From assembly GCA_038131955.1 (NCBI GenBank), contig JAYPQK010000011.1, positions 154,382 to 218,381 on the forward strand: a DNA stretch of 64,000 nt, written 5' to 3'. Shown here in pieces: positions 49,755 to 58,786 of this stretch (positions are counted from its first letter, which is position 1; every line of letters begins with the position of its first letter). The position numbers were made by a program, and so were the translations under genes. The notes under the pieces are model-generated. The model saw only the letters and a list, made by a program, of their open reading frames with translations, was not told where the DNA came from and made no database searches. The stretch comes from SHAN690 sp038131955 (GTDB lineage Bacteria; Bacteroidota; Bacteroidia; Flavobacteriales_G; Salibacteraceae).

Positions 49755-51683
49755 CTAAAATCTCAATCCCAAGACGGAAACATCATCAACTTGGCTATTG
49801 CTGGACTTCCATCCTTCAAATATTTCCCTTAATTTCTGTTTTTGATTTGCCATAGGCAATTGATGGATTTCCAATAGGAGAGCTTTGAACCTAGTGGTTT
49901 TGAATTTTTTTCCTTTATCACCACCAAATTGATCGGCAAAGCCATCAGAGAATAAATAAATAACATCGCCCTTTTTCAGTTGGAAACACTGATTTGTAAA
50001 GGGCTTACACTGAATGAATTTCCCTACAGGCTGCTTATCAGCTTTGATTTCGATTAATTTATTGTCGCGAATTATAATTAAGGGATTGTACGCCCCCGCA
50101 TACTCTATATTCTCTCCTTTAAGCGAACACAAGGCGATATCCATTCCGTCAGATAGCGCTTCATCGGCATCGTCAAATTCACTTACTATAAGTTCTCGGG
50201 TGCGATTTAAAATTTGTGCAGGTTCGATTATGTTTTCTTGTAAGCTTTTGTTCAGAGCGTTATAGCATACGGAACTAACCATTGCGCCAGGCACGCCATG
50301 TCCTGTGCAGTCTGCAACTGCAAAATATGTTCCAGCTTCATTGGAAGCTATCCAATAAAAATCGCCTGAGACAATATCACGCGGCAAGAAAAGGATAAAG
50401 TGGTCATTGAGCAGGTTTTTGGTTTTTTCTTCTCTAGGTAACAGGCTGTTTTGTACGCGTTGAGCATAGTTTAAAGAGTCTGTTAACTCCTTGTTTTTGG
50501 TTTCGATTTGTTTTTTGTTCAGATTAATGATTTGGTTGCTTTGTTCTAACTTCTTCTTGCTGCGAGCCTGAAGATAAACTACATAAAAAAGCAATAATAC
50601 CATGACGATAGCTGCAAGTATTATAATCATTAACCTAGATTGTTTAAATGCTATTTTCTCGAAACGAACTTCTTGCTGGTGCTTTTCATTGTTTAGTCTT
50701 TGAATCTGTTCATATATCTGACGCCTGTTTTCAAATTCTTTTTCTGTATTTAAACTAACTAATTGGTTTCGAGCTAAGAGCAAACTCAAAGCTTTCTGAT
50801 AATCTTTTTTTCGGATATTCACTTGGACCAAGGCATTAACGCAACTTAATCCAAGAGCTTTACTTGAGTCTGAAACATGTTCAAGTGACTTGTTAAGGCT
50901 TTTCTCGGCTTGGGCAATGTCTTGCAATCGAAAAGCTAAAAGACCTTCCAGCCAGTAATGGTATGCCCAGGTTTTGGAACTGTTGATTTGCTCTGAAATA
51001 GCGTATGATTTTTGCACATAAACAGCTGCAGAATCACTATTTTCCTCTTGAAAATATTCAAAGGAGAGGTTGTGATAAACATTGGAAAGTGTCGACAGGT
51101 CCTCTTTTTTTGTTGCAATTTGGGCGACTTGTTCAAGGTATTCAATCGCCTGCTTGGGATTGGTATCTACTGTGGCTTTTAAAATTAATGGCGCGGTAAG
51201 CAGGCTGTCTTCCCCCAATGATTCATAAAACAGATAAACGCTATCTGCCAATAGCATTGCTTTTTCGTGTTCATCTGTATAGTTACTAATGAATGCAAGA
51301 ACTTGCTGGGCTGAGGCGATGCCAGAATTGTATCCCGCTTTTCTTGATGCTTTCAAAATATCATTGGCCAATTGATGAGCGATATCAAATTGGTTGTATT
51401 CTAAACAAGAATGGGCGAGAAATACTTGTTCTTCAATCTTTAGATACTTTGAGACTGACGCGTCAAAGCGCTTGGTGTTTTCTTCAAATGCCTCGTGGAT
51501 TTGGCCAGCAGAAAGGCCATCATCTTCAAATACTCTCGCCAATGAATCCGCAAAATGCACAAGTTTTAAGGAGTCTGTTGTAATTTTAGCAGCGTTGGCG
51601 TGGACACTAAATAATAGAATCATAACCAGCACAAGGCTAGCCATAAAGGGGCGTGATTTACAGAAGAAATGAATGTTGTTCAT
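49755..51683 (-). CDS. TPR-containing SpoIIE-type PP2C phosphatase
   Basis: A 642-residue protein: signal peptide (to about 32), a periplasmic TPR-like helical region (about 40-345), one transmembrane helix (about 350-373, MIIILAAIVMVLLLFYVVYL), a coiled-coil linker (about 375-410), then a SpoIIE/PP2C serine phosphatase domain (about 415-642). The domain has DIVSGDFYW, VADCTGHGVPGAMVS (metal-binding Asp-Gly), LSDGMDIALC, YLFSDGFADQ and VDDVSVLGLRF. It would sense something outside the inner membrane and dephosphorylate a cytoplasmic partner, typically an anti-sigma antagonist. No such partner is adjacent. Codon use is AT-richer than in the neighbouring operons. Confidence 0.85.
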   Translation of the reverse strand: MNNIHFFCKSRPFMASLVLVMILLFSVHANAAKITTDSLKLVHFADSLARVFEDDGLSAGQIHEAFEENTKRFDASVSKYLKIEEQVFLAHSCLEYNQFDIAHQLANDILKASRKAGYNSGIASAQQVLAFISNYTDEHEKAMLLADSVYLFYESLGEDSLLTAPLILKATVDTNPKQAIEYLEQVAQIATKKEDLSTLSNVYHNLSFEYFQEENSDSAAVYVQKSYAISEQINSSKTWAYHYWLEGLLAFRLQDIAQAEKSLNKSLEHVSDSSKALGLSCVNALVQVNIRKKDYQKALSLLLARNQLVSLNTEKEFENRRQIYEQIQRLNNEKHQQEVRFEKIAFKQSRLMIIILAAIVMVLLLFYVVYLQARSKKKLEQSNQIINLNKKQIETKNKELTDSLNYAQRVQNSLLPREEKTKNLLNDHFILFLPRDIVSGDFYWIASNEAGTYFAVADCTGHGVPGAMVSSVCYNALNKSLQENIIEPAQILNRTRELIVSEFDDADEALSDGMDIALCSLKGENIEYAGAYNPLIIIRDNKLIEIKADKQPVGKFIQCKPFTNQCFQLKKGDVIYLFSDGFADQFGGDKGKKFKTTRFKALLLEIHQLPMANQKQKLREIFEGWKSSNSQVDDVSVLGLRF

Positions 51684-51805
51684 TTTTAATTCAGTAAAAT
51701 TATGTCTTTTTCCATGTCCTGAATATAGGGGGCATTACAACAATGTCCGCACCCTGCTCGAGATGGTTGTCTAAATCGTACCTTCGAGATTCAAATCAAT
51801 TGATC

Positions 51806-52141
51806 ATGAAACAACTACTATTCGGAATGCTTGCTGTGCTCGGCATGACCTTCACCTCTTGTGAGAAATGTACCACCTGCTCTTGTACCAACGAAACCAC
51901 TTGGGAGTTTGAAAATGGATTCGACGCGACCGTGGAAGATGCCATCGTTACTGCCTATGAAAAGGAGATCGACGAAGACTATGGTGAGATCGCTCCTACC
52001 GAATTGTGCGCCAAGCGCGGTGATTTTGATGGAGAAGTAGCCGCATTTGAAGGTCAGAGTCACATCATTTCTGAAGGCGACAACGTTCAAGGATACGACT
52101 GGTCACTGGACTTCAGCAGATCTTGCACCTGCGAAGAGTAA
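51806..52141 (+). CDS. Small cysteine-containing lipoprotein
   Basis: A 111-residue protein from the ATG at 51806. Lipobox MTFTSC (Cys about 19) is followed by EKCTTCSCTNE, a cluster of three further cysteines, and a final RSCTCEE. The middle is an acidic strand/helix region. Four to six cysteines near the two ends may form disulfides. No family recognised. TACCTTCG at 51779-51786 resembles a -7 box. A terminator follows the stop. Confidence 0.7.
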   Translation: MKQLLFGMLAVLGMTFTSCEKCTTCSCTNETTWEFENGFDATVEDAIVTAYEKEIDEDYGEIAPTELCAKRGDFDGEVAAFEGQSHIISEGDNVQGYDWSLDFSRSCTCEE

Positions 52142-52162
52142 GGTCAAAACATACATTGGATG

Positions 52163-52183
52163 AAAGCGCCGCTATGGCGCTTT
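52163..52183 (+). terminator. Terminator of the small lipoprotein gene
   Basis: AAAGCGCC-GCTAT-GGCGCTTT with a short T-run; 22 bases after the stop. Confidence 0.7.
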
Positions 52184-52298
52184 CTCATTTTCGGTTCCCC
52201 CTTCCATTCATACGGCATCCTTACCAGCCATCCTTCCTCCAACGCCTTAGCACTTTTTCACGCACACGCAAGGGGTTCTATCCCTAACATTGTACATT

Positions 52299-52979
52299 GT
52301 GATCAGACTAACCAACATCAACAAGTACTACCAAACAGGTGCACACGACCTGCACGTGTTGAAGGATGTCAACCTTGAGGTAGGCGCAGGTGAACTCGTT
52401 TCTATCATGGGATCATCCGGATCGGGAAAGTCGACCCTGCTCAACATCCTTGGGATTCTCGACACCTATGACAGCGGGGAGTACTCGTTGGACGGTACGA
52501 TGATCAAAGGACTCAGCGAACCCAAAGCTGCTCGATACCGCAATGAATTCATCGGTTTTATCTTCCAGTCATTTCACCTTCTCGGGTATAAGAACGCCCT
52601 CGAGAACGTAGCCCTTCCTCTTTACTACCGAGGTATACCTCGTAAGAAAAGGAACGCTATGGCCCTTGAGTACCTAGACAAGGTCGGACTGAAAGACTGG
52701 GCCGATCACATGCCAAGTCAGCTTTCCGGAGGACAACAGCAGCGCGTATCGATTGCTAGAGCCTTGATCTCTCAGCCCAAGCTGATTCTCGCAGATGAAC
52801 CAACCGGTGCGCTGGATTCTGTCACATCCCAAAACGTCATGGAATTGTTCCGCGAGGTGAACCGCCTTGGTATCACTGTCATCATCGTTACCCACGAACA
52901 AGATATTGCCGACCTTACGGATCGACAGATCCACTTGAAGGACGGAAGGATCGAGGAAAATATCGTAGCCGATGTTTGA
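52299..52979 (+). CDS. MacB/LolD-type ABC transporter ATPase
   Basis: A 226-residue ATPase starting at GTG 52299; no ATG is present near the 5' end. Walker A GSSGSGKST (about 38-46), signature LSGGQQQR, Walker B LILADEPTGALD and the H-loop VTHEQ are all present. The Q-loop FQSFHLL is typical of the lipoprotein/macrolide exporter group. It overlaps the first permease by eight bases. With two permeases and an adaptor it forms a MacAB-like exporter whose ATPase is a separate protein. Substrate unknown; candidates are antimicrobial peptides, lipids or siderophores. Confidence 0.9.
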   Translation: MIRLTNINKYYQTGAHDLHVLKDVNLEVGAGELVSIMGSSGSGKSTLLNILGILDTYDSGEYSLDGTMIKGLSEPKAARYRNEFIGFIFQSFHLLGYKNALENVALPLYYRGIPRKKRNAMALEYLDKVGLKDWADHMPSQLSGGQQQRVSIARALISQPKLILADEPTGALDSVTSQNVMELFREVNRLGITVIIVTHEQDIADLTDRQIHLKDGRIEENIVADV

Positions 52980-54204
52980 CCTGGATAAGTGGCAGGAGAT
53001 CTTCAGCACGATCCAGAAGAATAAACTTCGGACGTTCCTCACGGGCTTTAGCGTGGCCTGGGGAATCTTCATGCTGATCCTACTGCTTGGTTCCGGACAA
53101 GGACTTCAAAACGGCGCTGAGAATCAATTTGCGGGCGACGCGATCAACTCGATCTCGGTTTCTCCGGGACGCACCTCCCTCCCCTATCAAGGCATGAAAC
53201 CCGGTCGTTCACTTCGATTTCAGAATGAGCAATACCTCGATATCAAGAACAATGTCGAAGGCGTAGAAAACGTTTCTGCGCGGAAATATGCGTGGGGCTC
53301 TGGGCTCACTTCGTACGGAAACAAAACCGGAAACTTCGATATCAACGGCTGCTACCCAGAAGAGAAAGAATCTGAGAAAATCGAAATGATCGAAGGACGA
53401 TTCATCAATCAACTCGACATTGAAGAAGGCAGAAAAGTGGCGTCCCTAGGGATCGACATGAAGGAAGAACTCTTCGGCGACAAGAACCCTATCGGTGAAT
53501 ATGTCAATATCCAAGGCATTCCTTTCAAGGTGATCGGCTACTTCAGCGATCAAGGTGGCGACCGTGACGTTCGTCGCGCTTGGATTCCGATCACTACGCA
53601 CCAGCGAGTGTTTGGTGACCCGCTTCGCATCGATAGAATGGCCATGACTACGGGTGATGCGTCCATCGAAGAGGCTAACGCCATGGTGGAAGATATCCGG
53701 CAAAGACTTTCACAACAGTTGAAATTCGATCCCGCCGACGAGCGCGCGATCCACATCTGGAATCGTGCCGAGTTTTATCAACGATTCGTGGATCTGTTCA
53801 ATGGGATCCGAGTATTCATCTGGATCATCGGCTGCGGAACCATTCTGGCAGGCATCGTAGGCGTGAGTAACATTATGATGATCGTGGTCAAGGAACGAAC
53901 CAAAGAGATCGGCATCCGCAAGGCGATGGGAGCAACCTCTCAATCGATTATTGGATTGATCATGCAAGAGTCGATCTTCATTACGACTGTCGCCGGATAC
54001 ATTGGCTTGTGTCTCGGTGTATTCCTATTAGAATGGGCCGGTGGCTTCATCACGGACAGCGACTTTTTTAAGAATCCAGAAGTCGACCTCAGTGTAGCCA
54101 TAAGCGCTACGATCTTACTGATCATCGCCGGAAGTATTGCGGGATTGATCCCTGCGATCAGAGCCGCTAAGATTCAACCTGTAGTAGCTTTAAGAGAAGA
54201 ATAA
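52972..54204 (+). CDS. MacB/FtsX-type ABC permease, first copy
   Basis: A 410-residue permease: N-terminal helix, a large periplasmic MacB_PCD domain (about 40-270), then three C-terminal helices (about 280-300, 330-355 and 375-395). The conserved VGVSNIMMIVVKERTKEIGI and RKAMGAT cytoplasmic loop and the terminal IPAIRAAKIQPVVALREE (18 residues) are typical. Begins inside the ATPase gene end and ends one base before the second permease. The two permeases probably pair as a heterodimer. Confidence 0.92.
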   Translation: MFDLDKWQEIFSTIQKNKLRTFLTGFSVAWGIFMLILLLGSGQGLQNGAENQFAGDAINSISVSPGRTSLPYQGMKPGRSLRFQNEQYLDIKNNVEGVENVSARKYAWGSGLTSYGNKTGNFDINGCYPEEKESEKIEMIEGRFINQLDIEEGRKVASLGIDMKEELFGDKNPIGEYVNIQGIPFKVIGYFSDQGGDRDVRRAWIPITTHQRVFGDPLRIDRMAMTTGDASIEEANAMVEDIRQRLSQQLKFDPADERAIHIWNRAEFYQRFVDLFNGIRVFIWIIGCGTILAGIVGVSNIMMIVVKERTKEIGIRKAMGATSQSIIGLIMQESIFITTVAGYIGLCLGVFLLEWAGGFITDSDFFKNPEVDLSVAISATILLIIAGSIAGLIPAIRAAKIQPVVALREE

Positions 54205-54205
54205 G

Positions 54206-55462
54206 ATGTTTGATACCGACCGCTGGCAAGAGATCTACCACGTGCTCACCAAAAACAAAGTGAGGACCGCCCTCACCGCTTTTGGTGTGTTCTGGGGGAT
54301 GTTCATGCTCGTCATTTTGATGGGCTCGGGCAATGGGCTTCGCACAGGAGTTCTCGGAGGGTTTTCGAGCTTCGCTACCAACAGTTTTTTCATGTGGGGA
54401 CAAAGCACTAGCATGCCCTACAAGGGATTTAAGCGAGGTCGATGGATCGCCTTCACGAATGAGGACACCGAGGCCATGCAACGTGAACTGCACAAGGCAG
54501 AGGTGGTTGCTCCACGCTGTCAACTCGGAGGATACCGTGGAACGAATTATGTCACCCGGGGCAAATACAGCGGAAGCACCTTTTCCATCACCGGCGATAT
54601 TCCTGAGGTACTCGAGATCACACCCAAATTGATAGTGGCGGGTCGGTGGCTTAACCAGAAGGATGTAGATGAAAAGCGAAAAGTCGCCGTCATCGGCGTA
54701 CGTGTCAGAGACGTTCTTTTTGAGCCGCATGAAGATCCGATTGGAGACTACATCAACATCAACGGCATCTACTTCATGGTGGTTGGTGTACACGACTTGG
54801 AGTTCACGTCAGGACACAACGAAGGAGAACTCGAATCCATCCTCACCCCTATCTCGACCTTCCAACAAGCCTTCAATTGGGGTGATCGTGTAGGTTGGTA
54901 CAGCATCATGGGAAAGGAAGGGGTACAGATCGAGGAGTTGGAAAAGGAGGCACGAGCCGTTCTCATGCGCCGCTATAATATCCATCCAGAAGACCCGCGT
55001 GCCATCGGAGGCTGGAACGCGTCAGAAGAATTTGAAAAGATCTCCGGTCTCTTTACGGGTATCGACATGCTGGTATGGATCGTCGGGGTCTTCACCCTAT
55101 TGGCCGGTGTGATCGGTGTCAGCAACATCATGCTGGTCGTGGTGAAGGAGCGAACCAAGGAAATTGGCATCCGAAAGGCGATCGGTGCCACGCCCTACAA
55201 TATTGTTTCTCAGATCATTCTCGAAGCCATTATCCTCACGGGAATAGCAGGCTATTTGGGATTGTCTGCCGGCGTCGGTGTTCTGGAGCTGGTCAACGGT
55301 GCAATAGGAGAAGGAGCTCCCATGTTCAAAAGCCCCGAGATCGATCTAAACACAGCGCTGCTTTGTCTATTTATCATTGTCATCGGAGGTGGCTTAGCGG
55401 GAGTGATCCCTGCACAGCGCGCAGCCCAAGTTGACCCTATTGTCGCATTAAGAAGTGAATAA
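54206..55462 (+). CDS. MacB/FtsX-type ABC permease, second copy
   Basis: A 418-residue permease with the same plan as the previous gene, including GVIGVSNIMLVVVKERTKEI and RKAIGAT and the end VIPAQRAAQVDPIVALRSE. The periplasmic domain differs clearly (for example GYRGTNYVTRGKYSG), so this is an old tandem duplication with specialised halves. It is followed by the adaptor gene nine bases later. Confidence 0.92.
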   Translation: MFDTDRWQEIYHVLTKNKVRTALTAFGVFWGMFMLVILMGSGNGLRTGVLGGFSSFATNSFFMWGQSTSMPYKGFKRGRWIAFTNEDTEAMQRELHKAEVVAPRCQLGGYRGTNYVTRGKYSGSTFSITGDIPEVLEITPKLIVAGRWLNQKDVDEKRKVAVIGVRVRDVLFEPHEDPIGDYININGIYFMVVGVHDLEFTSGHNEGELESILTPISTFQQAFNWGDRVGWYSIMGKEGVQIEELEKEARAVLMRRYNIHPEDPRAIGGWNASEEFEKISGLFTGIDMLVWIVGVFTLLAGVIGVSNIMLVVVKERTKEIGIRKAIGATPYNIVSQIILEAIILTGIAGYLGLSAGVGVLELVNGAIGEGAPMFKSPEIDLNTALLCLFIIVIGGGLAGVIPAQRAAQVDPIVALRSE

Positions 55463-55471
55463 CCACACGAT

Positions 55472-56554
55472 ATGAAAACAGCTATTCGAATCATTTTAGG
55501 AGTTCTAGTGCTAGGCATCTTTGTTTGGACCCTCTGGTTCCTTTATCAAAAGAATCAAGAGCCACCCGTGGTTTTTGAAACGGAGACACCCGCAGTCCGC
55601 ACCATCATCAAGAAGAGTGTGGCCACCGGATCCGTTGTCCCTCGCAACGAGACCTTCATCAAGCCACAGATATCCGGCATCATCCAGAACATATACGTCA
55701 AGGCTGGAGATATTGTTAAGGAAGGCGACCTCATCGCCAAGGTGAAGGTTATCCCGGACATGGTAGCCTTGAACAATGCTGAGAACCGTGTGAATCGCGC
55801 TGAGATTGGTTTGAATAATGCTCAGATGGACTATGACCGAAACAAAAAGCTCGCCGACGAAAAGGTGATCTCTGAAGCAGAATTCCAGCAATTCCAGATC
55901 GCGCGAAGACAGGCACAGGAAGAATTAAATGCTGCAGAAGACGCGTTGGCCATCATCAAGGAGGGGGTTTCAAAGAAGTCGGCCAGCAGCTCTAATACGC
56001 TCATTCGGTCTACCGTCAACGGAATGATCCTTGACGTTCCTGTGGAGGAAGGATTCAACGTCATCGAAGCCAACAACTTCAACGACGGAACAACCATCGC
56101 GAGTGTAGCTGACATGGACAACCTCATCTTCGAAGGCAACATCGATGAAAGTGAGGTGGAGAAACTGGATCTGGGTATGCAGCTGATCCTGACGATCGGT
56201 GCGATTGAGGATCATGAATTCAAAGCCAACTTGGAATACATCTCGCCAAAAGGTGTGGAAGAAGAAGGAGCGATCAAGTTTGAGATCGAAGCCGCGGTAG
56301 AATCCGATACCAACTTCTTCATCCGCGCCGGTTACTCCGCCAATGCAAACGTCGTTCTTGAGCGCGCGGACAGCGTCCTATCGATCGATGAAGGACTCGT
56401 AACATTTGAGGGTAACGAAGCGTACGTTGAGGTCGAAACGAAGCCTCAGCAGTTCGAAAAGCGCACGATCAAAACGGGCATTTCAGATGGAATCTTCATC
56501 GAGGTGAAGTCTGGCTTGACCAAGGACGATAAGATCAAAGTACCTCAGAAATAG
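55472..56554 (+). CDS. MacA-like periplasmic adaptor (HlyD family)
   Basis: A 360-residue membrane-fusion protein. Single N-terminal helix (about 5-25). Barrel-sandwich and helical hairpin parts include ATGSVVPRNETFIKPQISGI (20 residues), the coiled hairpin EAEFQQFQIARRQAQEELNA, and SSNTLIRSTVNGMIL. A beta-barrel and membrane-proximal domain close the protein. It links the inner-membrane exporter to an outer-membrane TolC-like channel; no channel gene is in the cluster. Last gene of the four-gene unit, and convergent with the SurA-like gene. Confidence 0.9.
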   Translation: MKTAIRIILGVLVLGIFVWTLWFLYQKNQEPPVVFETETPAVRTIIKKSVATGSVVPRNETFIKPQISGIIQNIYVKAGDIVKEGDLIAKVKVIPDMVALNNAENRVNRAEIGLNNAQMDYDRNKKLADEKVISEAEFQQFQIARRQAQEELNAAEDALAIIKEGVSKKSASSSNTLIRSTVNGMILDVPVEEGFNVIEANNFNDGTTIASVADMDNLIFEGNIDESEVEKLDLGMQLILTIGAIEDHEFKANLEYISPKGVEEEGAIKFEIEAAVESDTNFFIRAGYSANANVVLERADSVLSIDEGLVTFEGNEAYVEVETKPQQFEKRTIKTGISDGIFIEVKSGLTKDDKIKVPQK

Positions 56555-56559
56555 TTCGA

Positions 56560-57963
56560 CTAGCGCACCGCGATCTCCCACTTGGTCCTGAATGGACACG
56601 TCTGGTATTGTGGATCCACCCAAATGTAGGCGGCGTCGGAGTGCTCTTTGATCCAGCTTTCGATGCGTAGGTTTTCTTTTCTCCTCTTCGCAGATTGCTG
56701 AAGGCGATTGTAGTCGTCGCGGATATTGGCCACGTGAGGATCTCTGTATTCTACCAACTGAACTAAGCGATAAGCTTTCTTACCGTCTTCGGTTTGAAAG
56801 AGATCCGGACCGGTCATATCCCCCGGTTTCATCGATTCAATGCTGAAAAGGAGGTTTCGATCGATCTTACCCAGTGTTTCCATGTCAAAGCGATTGGTCG
56901 CGTTGGTTGGATTGATCATCATACCACCGTTCATTCGGGTCTGTTCGTGGTCACTGAACTTGATCGCCGCCTGAGCAAACGTGAGGGTATCGATGGTCTC
57001 GATCTGGGTCTTGATGCTATCCAACCACACCTTCGCCTTCTGAAGGTCTTTTGGAGACACTTGAGGGATCATGAGGATGTGTCGCACGTTCATGCGATCA
57101 CCCTTTCGCTCGATCATCTGAATGATGTGGTAGCCAAACTGAGTTTCTACAATATCGGAGACTTCACCCGGTTGTAACGACAATGCTGTATTTGCAAATT
57201 CAGGCACAAGGTCTGTTCGGTTGACAAATCCAAGCTCACCGTTTTGCATGGCCGAACCCGGATCTTGAGAGTACAGATAGGCCAGCGTCCCAAAGTCTTC
57301 ACCATCCGCGACTCGTTTCTTGAATCCACGTAGTTCTGCTTTGATTCGGTCCTTTTCCTCGTTCGATACGGGTGGCTTGCGAACGATCTGAGCGATCATG
57401 ACCTCCGCATCGATGTACGGAATGCTATCCTTTGGTATCTCTGAATAAAACTCTCTCACCTCCACCGGAGAAACGGTTACCCCTCCGATCACGGTCTGCT
57501 GCATCTGCTGCACCAAGAGCTGCTCCTTGATATCACCTCGAAAATCTTCCTTGATCTCGTCGATGGTCTTTCCGTAGAAACTTACCAGTTCCTCTTCCGA
57601 CCCAAATTGACCGATGAAATAACGCAACCTGCGCTCTAATTCCTGATCTACTTGCTCGGGCGAAACTGTCACACTATCGGCAACCGCCTGCGTGAGGAAG
57701 AGTTTCTGATACATGAGATCTTCGAGCACCTGACAGCGAGAGTTTGAATTCACAGGGACATCGTTCAGGGTCATTTGATCGATCTGCTCTTCGATCTCTG
57801 AGTACAACACAATGTTCTCCCCTACTACCGCCACTACCTTGTCGATGACTTCCGGAGCCTGTGCCATGGAGGCATGGCCAATTCCTAACCAAAAGAGTCC
57901 GAGTATTCCGATCTGGCGAAAGAGCATGCTAGGGAAGTTGAGGCTTTTCATAGATCGTGACAT
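56560..57963 (-). CDS. surA: SurA-like periplasmic peptidyl-prolyl isomerase with two parvulin domains
   Basis: A 467-residue protein (ATG 57963 or 57951; both leave the signal peptide ending GHASMAQ intact). SurA N-domain about 35-170 (VVAVVGENIVLYSEIEEQID), first parvulin about 185-290 (EVMIAQIVRKPP, FGTLAYLYSQDPGS, GFVNRTDLVPEF, FGYHIIQMIE), second parvulin about 295-400 (NVRHILMIPQ). It escorts unfolded outer-membrane proteins to the BAM complex. It overlaps the end of the next upstream gene by 20-35 bases and is the last of three chaperone genes. Confidence 0.88.
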   Translation of the reverse strand: MSRSMKSLNFPSMLFRQIGILGLFWLGIGHASMAQAPEVIDKVVAVVGENIVLYSEIEEQIDQMTLNDVPVNSNSRCQVLEDLMYQKLFLTQAVADSVTVSPEQVDQELERRLRYFIGQFGSEEELVSFYGKTIDEIKEDFRGDIKEQLLVQQMQQTVIGGVTVSPVEVREFYSEIPKDSIPYIDAEVMIAQIVRKPPVSNEEKDRIKAELRGFKKRVADGEDFGTLAYLYSQDPGSAMQNGELGFVNRTDLVPEFANTALSLQPGEVSDIVETQFGYHIIQMIERKGDRMNVRHILMIPQVSPKDLQKAKVWLDSIKTQIETIDTLTFAQAAIKFSDHEQTRMNGGMMINPTNATNRFDMETLGKIDRNLLFSIESMKPGDMTGPDLFQTEDGKKAYRLVQLVEYRDPHVANIRDDYNRLQQSAKRRKENLRIESWIKEHSDAAYIWVDPQYQTCPFRTKWEIAVR

Positions 57964-58783
57964 TTCCTTTTGATACAGCGGAGGTGTAAAGTTTTCTTCG
58001 GATCGAACTCAGGAGCTCGAGCTTTCTTTTGTTGAGGATCAGACTCACGATTCGATCGCGTTCCAATTCCAAGGGTGACAGCGTGTTCTTCGATTGCAGA
58101 TCACGGATCGAAAGCATGTAAATGAATTCGGTATCCGTAAATTCTACTAGGTTGTCAGAACGAAGAAACGACTCTTTATTGTACACCTCGATCGGCAATT
58201 CCTTGAGGAGCTCATTGAAGTACACCCAGTTCGTGTCGTTGAAGAATTTCATGGCGTACTTGTGGCTGTACTCTGACAAAGCCTCCAAGTCCTCTTGCTC
58301 TTCCGACTGGATCCACTCCTTGATGCTTTCCATATCCGGACTGTTGAGTGCCAGCTTCACGTAACGGACCTTGAGGATGTAGTCATTGAGCTGGAACATC
58401 TCCTGGTTCTCATCGTAGAATTGGGCGATCTCTTTCTCGGTCACCACTGTATCGAGTTTCTGGTTGACCTGCTCACTCTCATAGGCGAAAATGTAGAGCT
58501 CCTTGCGATACTTCTCTACGCGATCCTCAATGTCGGTTTCCACTCCACTTAAGTTATACTTAGCTTGTGAAAACATGAGCTCACGGTTGACCCACGTCTG
58601 AATTAAATTGGACGCCAGTTCGGTACTATCTTCCGCGGCGAGGTTATCCGGAATGGATTGACGCAGCTCGTCAAAGGTCAGGTAGTTTTCACCCACCTTA
58701 GCGATCACGGGATCCTTGACCTCTGTCTCTTGGCATCCCGCCAAAAGCAACAGGACCAACGCTCCTATGATGGTTCCTCTCAA
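57929..58783 (-). CDS. SurA/PpiD-related lipoprotein without an isomerase domain
   Basis: A 284-residue lipoprotein starting at TTG three bases after the previous stop; no ATG is available. Lipobox LLLLAGC (Cys about 17). A SurA-like N-domain follows (VIAKVGENYLTFDELRQSIP, ELASNLIQTWVNRELMFSQA). A parvulin active site (H-x-I-L, GYH-I) is absent. The C-terminal half is helical with a long RDRIVSLILNKRKLELLSSI segment. Probably a chaperone-only member of this trio. Overlaps the SurA-like gene. Confidence 0.75.
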   Translation of the reverse strand: MRGTIIGALVLLLLAGCQETEVKDPVIAKVGENYLTFDELRQSIPDNLAAEDSTELASNLIQTWVNRELMFSQAKYNLSGVETDIEDRVEKYRKELYIFAYESEQVNQKLDTVVTEKEIAQFYDENQEMFQLNDYILKVRYVKLALNSPDMESIKEWIQSEEQEDLEALSEYSHKYAMKFFNDTNWVYFNELLKELPIEVYNKESFLRSDNLVEFTDTEFIYMLSIRDLQSKNTLSPLELERDRIVSLILNKRKLELLSSIRRKLYTSAVSKGNVTIYEKPQLP

Positions 58784-58786
58784 GCT

